9,574 bases of DNA, from the NCBI GenBank assembly GCA_002423305.1, contig DIVI01000050.1:1-9574 (forward strand), read 5' to 3'. Origin of the DNA: Methylococcus sp. UBA6136 (GTDB lineage: Bacteria > Pseudomonadota > Gammaproteobacteria > Methylococcales > Methylococcaceae). Shown one piece after another: positions 6,947-9,574 of this stretch. The notes beneath the pieces are model-generated. The model was not told the origin of the DNA, ran no database searches, and was given only the letters and a program-made list of their open reading frames with translations. The position numbers and the translations under genes are program-made. Numbering within the stretch: the first letter of the stretch is position 1; every line of letters starts with the position of its first letter.

Positions 6947-7395
6947 GACCCAAGATACAGGCAACTGGTGCGCCAATCACCAGAACCTGCCGCGACGGCG
7001 GCCAAGTCAAGTTGTCCACGTTTATCCCGTTAAAGATCCGCAAGCGCGGTGGCAGCAAGGTGGTCGTGCGACCGGAGGGGGAATCGCTGCCGGCCACGCA
7101 TCAAGCTACCCAGCATGATCGGCCAATGCTGGTGGCCTTGAGCTGCGCCTTTTACTGGCGGCAACTGCTGGACGAAAGACTGGTCGAGAGCGGTTCCGAC
7201 ATCGCCAAGCGGGAGGGCCTGCACCCCTCAACGGTCAATGAACGGCTGCGGCTGACGCTGCTGGAGCCTGCAATCGTCCAGAGCATCCTAGCCGGGCAGC
7301 AGCCCCGGTGCATGAGCGTGCTGTGGTTCCAGCGCAATCCGATGCCAACCGACTGGATAGGCCAAAGGCAGGTGGTGGCAGGGTTTGATCGATGA
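6943..7395 (+). CDS. Helix-turn-helix accessory protein of the recombinase module
   Basis: This 150-residue protein starts at the ATG of the ATGA overlap with the recombinase stop, so the two were translationally coupled. The N-terminal 60 residues are basic and polar and look disordered. A helix (LVALSCAFYWRQLLDERLV, about 63-81) leads into a helix-turn-helix at about 85-106 (SDIAKREGLHPSTVNERLRL), followed by LLEPAIVQSILAGQQP and a C-terminal PTDWIGQRQVV. I recall the same layout in small proteins encoded just after serine recombinases of this type; the motif resembles the ParB/resolvase-like helix-turn-helix. It may bind DNA and assist or regulate recombination, but this is inference. The frame is intact although its partner is broken. 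The open frame extends upstream to 6793 but that part lies inside the recombinase. Confidence 0.75.
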   Translation: MRPKIQATGAPITRTCRDGGQVKLSTFIPLKIRKRGGSKVVVRPEGESLPATHQATQHDRPMLVALSCAFYWRQLLDERLVESGSDIAKREGLHPSTVNERLRLTLLEPAIVQSILAGQQPRCMSVLWFQRNPMPTDWIGQRQVVAGFDR

Positions 7396-7408
7396 TCCAA
7401 ACCGGAGG

Positions 7409-8752
7409 TCACCGGTTCCCTTCATCAGAGTCTTCGTCATCATCGTCGTCAGCCTGCGTAGGCTGCGTCCCTGGTGATCGGTTGGATAGCGGCACGTAAC
7501 GTTCGAGAGGGGTCTTCCACCCTCGAAAGAAGTCAAGGGGTTCCTGGGTACCGACGAACTCCCGGGCGAGCCGCAGTCGTTCAAGGACATCCCGATGTTC
7601 TGACTCCGGAAGGTGCTGAGCCCGATCTTCAACGCCTCGGAAGAACTCTTCCAGGCGGATGACATTCGACCAGGCCTGCATGACTTGTTCTAGTTGCTCC
7701 CGGCTCTCCTTCACGGACAGCGCAATGCAGCGCCAGTCATCTTCCTGTCGCCGCCGTTCTTCCTCTGCAAGTCGCTCCAGCCGCCAGATTTCCGCCTGGC
7801 GCTCCGCTTCCTGCAATTTTTCGATGATGGGTGCGACTTCACTCTCGATGGACTTCACGATCTGAGGAATGTCCTGCGTCAGAGTTCGATTCGTGGCCTC
7901 CTGATACGTGGCGGACCAGGAAACATTGCGGTACGGTGAGTAGACGACCAGTCGCATACGACCGGACGGCAGATCTCGAGTTGTTGTCCATGTGTGGTCG
8001 ACGTAACGCCTGGTCTTGGGCGGAACATACTCCGACTCACGTATGTAATTGCCATTGACGTACCGCATCTCGACCGACTCTGTCATCTCAATGAGCGCCA
8101 GTCCGAAGGCAATCGTGTCGACATAGACGACCGTCGGCCGAAAGGGTGACCAGCATCGGTCGTACCCGTATGGATCGTATCTGGGTTCTTTCTTCGGCGG
8201 CACTTCCTTCTCGGTGATGCGCTCCCGCTGAAAGTGTGCATCGGACGGCGCGATCACGACGCGGTGCCCTGCAGACTCCAAGGCATTGAACAGTTCGTTG
8301 GCGAAATCCAATGCCTTGTCGAGTCCGGAGCGAGATGCTGTGATGTCAACCAACAGTTTTTTGTACGGCTTGAGATGTGAGTCGTCATCAACCTTGCGAC
8401 CGGCCAAGAAGTGGACCTTAGCACCACGGATCAAGCCATGAATGCCGACGACGGGCCGGGATGGACGCGAAGTTCGAGTGGTGGGCGCCTGTCGTGGCGT
8501 CGGAACTACCGGTGCTGGCAATCCATCTGCACGCGACCATACGAAGGGATCACCCGGTAGCGGTTCAGGTAGCGCCGGACGCTGCGGCGCCTTGCCCACG
8601 GCCAACTTGGCCCAGTAGCCACGCTCAGGACGGGGCACGCGAAGTTCCGTGCACACGCGGGCGAGGTAACTTCCCGAGACCTCGAACTTCTCGGCAACCC
8701 TGATCATTGGTGTTGACCATACCAATTCGTAGAGTTCTTCCCTCGTCACCAT
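7409..8752 (-). CDS. 447-aa protein of unknown function with N-terminal helix-turn-helix and coiled coil
   Basis: The protein has three visible parts. Residues 4-50 (EELYELVWSTPMIRVAEKFE, then SGSYLARVC and PRPERGYWAKL) form a helix-turn-helix of the type that starts a conserved group of uncharacterised island proteins. A middle region (about 100-290) is mixed alpha/beta, with GLDKALDFANELFNALESAG, VVIAPSDAHF and VYVDTIAFGLALIEMTESVE as its most ordered stretches. From about 295 to 400 there is a long charged helical or coiled-coil segment. The tail is acidic (DDDDDEDSDE at 435-444). No enzyme motif, signal peptide or membrane segment is seen. The start is supported by a purine-rich ribosome site with seven G (8759-8765). 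A TTGGCA/TTCTAT pair (8806-8811, 8783-8788) is only a weak promoter candidate. It converges with the recombinase accessory gene, 13 bases apart, and sits alone in the island segment. I cannot assign a function. Confidence 0.8.
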   Translation of the reverse strand: MVTREELYELVWSTPMIRVAEKFEVSGSYLARVCTELRVPRPERGYWAKLAVGKAPQRPALPEPLPGDPFVWSRADGLPAPVVPTPRQAPTTRTSRPSRPVVGIHGLIRGAKVHFLAGRKVDDDSHLKPYKKLLVDITASRSGLDKALDFANELFNALESAGHRVVIAPSDAHFQRERITEKEVPPKKEPRYDPYGYDRCWSPFRPTVVYVDTIAFGLALIEMTESVEMRYVNGNYIRESEYVPPKTRRYVDHTWTTTRDLPSGRMRLVVYSPYRNVSWSATYQEATNRTLTQDIPQIVKSIESEVAPIIEKLQEAERQAEIWRLERLAEEERRRQEDDWRCIALSVKESREQLEQVMQAWSNVIRLEEFFRGVEDRAQHLPESEHRDVLERLRLAREFVGTQEPLDFFRGWKTPLERYVPLSNRSPGTQPTQADDDDDEDSDEGNR

Positions 8753-8989
8753 TTTCTTCCCCCCCCTTCGTCATCGATCTTGATAGAAATAAGGGTAATG
8801 TGAGTTGCCAATCCAGTGCTCTGGTAGCCCTATTTGACGATGGAACAGCGCACGTAAGTGGTTGACATTGCAAGATAACCATCTACGCCTACCCGCAGGC
8901 CAAACGCAGAATAAAGACGGCTCTGGCCGAGAAAGTGGCCGATTTGGAGCGTTTCGGCAGTAGGCATCCCGCAGCACGTGGGGGCGGAA

Positions 8990-9006
8990 CCCCGCGTGGC
9001 GCGGGG
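8990..9006. repeat. Perfect GC hairpin (7-bp stem) downstream of ssrA
   Basis: CCCCGCG (8990-8996) and CGCGGGG (9000-9006) pair perfectly around TGG. A competing stem GGGG (8981-8984) with CCCC (8990-8993) overlaps it. There is no T run on either side, so it is not a standard terminator. Within 8753-9015 it is the only clear structure; I see no supported gene there. Confidence 0.5.
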
Positions 9007-9015
9007 ATTTCGGGT

Positions 9016-9047
9016 AATAAAAGGGCCCGGAGAATTTCCGAGCCCTT
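9016..9047 (-). terminator. Intrinsic terminator of ssrA
   Basis: On the minus strand the arms AAGGGCTCGG (9047-9038) and CCGGGCCCTT (9030-9021) form a 10-bp stem with one G-U pair around a seven-base loop. The sequence TTATT follows. It begins six bases after the CCA end of tmRNA. Confidence 0.88.
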
Positions 9048-9052
9048 GTGTA

Positions 9053-9406
9053 TGGTGGAGGTGGCGGGAATTGAACCCGCGTCCGCAAATCCTCCGCCTT
9101 CGGTTCTACATGCTTATCCACGTCTTTGTTTTTAACTGCCTGCTTCCCGACTGGCAGGGAAGTCAAACAGCGATTCCGTGAGTTTTAGCAATTTGGCCCC
9201 GGACATGCCTCCTTGCGAGCTTATGCTTGGGTTATGCCTGAGACAGCGTCCATAAGCAGACCCTGGTCAGACACTAGCCGATTAAGCGGCTAGAGCGTAG
9301 TTGTCGTCGTTGGCAACTAACTTGGTTGCAGCTGGTTTTACGAGGGGAACTGCACCTCGGCATGCACCTTGGGTTTTGCGATCCACGTCGAAGCCATGTC
9401 ACCCCC
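9053..9406 (-). ncRNA. ssrA: Transfer-messenger RNA (tmRNA)
   Basis: tmRNA rescues ribosomes stalled on broken mRNA: it is charged with alanine, enters with SmpB, and its internal frame adds a degradation tag. The gene reads on the minus strand from GGGGGTG (9406-9400) to an encoded CCA (9055-9053). The 5' GGGGGTG pairs with CACCTCC before ACCA to give the seven-base-pair acceptor stem, with one G-U. The T-arm reads GCGGGTTCAATTCCCGC. The tag frame at 9314-9282 encodes ANDDNYALAA followed by TAA, and its LAA end is the expected protease signal. The RNA is the standard one-piece form, about 354 bases. The 5' end is set by the acceptor stem; RNase P would trim the short leader. Confidence 0.97.
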
Positions 9407-9420
9407 GGCGTTGACGGCAC

Positions 9421-9448
9421 AGTATATTCCTATCCGTCGAGGATACAA
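9421..9448 (-). promoter_or_regulatory. Promoter of ssrA
   Basis: On the minus strand a good -10 box TATACT (9426-9421) lies 14 bases before the mature tmRNA 5' end, leaving a short leader for RNase P to remove. A partial -35 box TTGTAT (9448-9443) precedes it with a 16-base spacer and matches only the TTG part of the consensus. The remaining stretch to the window end (9449-9574) shows no gene. Confidence 0.6.
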
Positions 9449-9504
9449 GTTGGGGGAGGGAAGCGGGTATTTCGATGGAACAGACTCAATTTTGTGTGGA
9501 CTTC

Positions 9505-9519
9505 CGGTCTCCCAGACCG
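9505..9519. repeat. Short hairpin upstream of ssrA
   Basis: CGGTCT (9505-9510) and AGACCG (9514-9519) are perfect complements around CCC. No T run follows, so its role is unknown; it may be an intergenic structure or chance. Confidence 0.35.
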
Positions 9520-9553
9520 CCGAGTCAAATCCAGTACACAGGATGTTCGATAG

Positions 9554-9574
9554 GGGCGACTGCTTCAGTCACCC
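9554..9574. repeat. Hairpin at the window edge
   Basis: GGG and CCC plus GACTG and CAGTC pair around CTT, with one C/A mismatch, giving an eight-base-pair interrupted stem. It could be the stem of a terminator of a gene to the right, but the flanking bases are outside the window. Confidence 0.35.

Noticed and set aside
8859..8890. TTGACA on the plus strand as a promoter
   Set aside because: No -10-like box follows at 16-18 bases and no plus-strand gene lies downstream.
8771..9166. Minus-strand 131-residue frame over the tmRNA 3' end
   Set aside because: It reads through the tRNA-like domain and terminator of ssrA, so it is not a gene.
9326..9553. Plus-strand frame of 75 residues at the right end
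   Set aside because: It overlaps tmRNA and its promoter on the other strand and has no protein-like features.
1..9574. CRISPR array, tRNA gene or complete insertion sequence
   Set aside because: No regularly spaced repeats, no cloverleaf apart from the tRNA-like part of tmRNA, and no transposase with terminal inverted repeats were seen.

Overview
The window looks like the chromosome of a proteobacterium, most likely gamma- or beta-. It carries a CysT-CysW-CysA sulfate importer in its usual gene order, an F1-type epsilon subunit, and a one-piece tmRNA with an encoded CCA end and the tag ANDDNYALAA. The genus cannot be fixed from this sequence.

Left part (1-5100, probably core chromosome). 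The last codons of cysT are followed by cysW and cysA in one plus-strand operon for the sulfate/thiosulfate ABC importer. Convergent with it is a tight minus-strand unit: a cytidylate-kinase-like P-loop protein, an F-type ATP synthase epsilon subunit standing apart from any other atp gene in view, and a possible 58-residue small protein that fills the gap up to cysA. Divergent from this unit is a plus-strand patatin-like phospholipase with a lipoprotein signal peptide. An A/T-flanked GC hairpin at 5052-5079 closes this part and can terminate on both strands.

Right part (5100-9050, accessory). A ParD/ParE-type toxin-antitoxin pair lies on the minus strand with its own promoter and nearby dyad sequences. 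Upstream of it is a small conserved-looking hypothetical gene on the same strand, whose 3' end runs through the parDE promoter. Head to head with that gene is a serine recombinase that has lost its catalytic half; a helix-turn-helix partner gene overlaps its stop. Convergent with these is a 447-residue protein of unknown function with an N-terminal helix-turn-helix and a coiled coil. This mix of a broken recombinase, an addiction module and an orphan gene beside ssrA is typical of a decayed genomic island.

Right end (9016-9574). The tmRNA gene ssrA lies on the minus strand with a strong intrinsic terminator and a recognisable -10 box. The remaining sequence beyond its promoter shows no gene, only two hairpins.

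No clearly new multi-gene defence or metabolic system is proven. The best leads are the kinase-like/orphan epsilon/small ORF unit, the 447-residue island protein, and the rearranged junction between the recombinase and the hypothetical gene.
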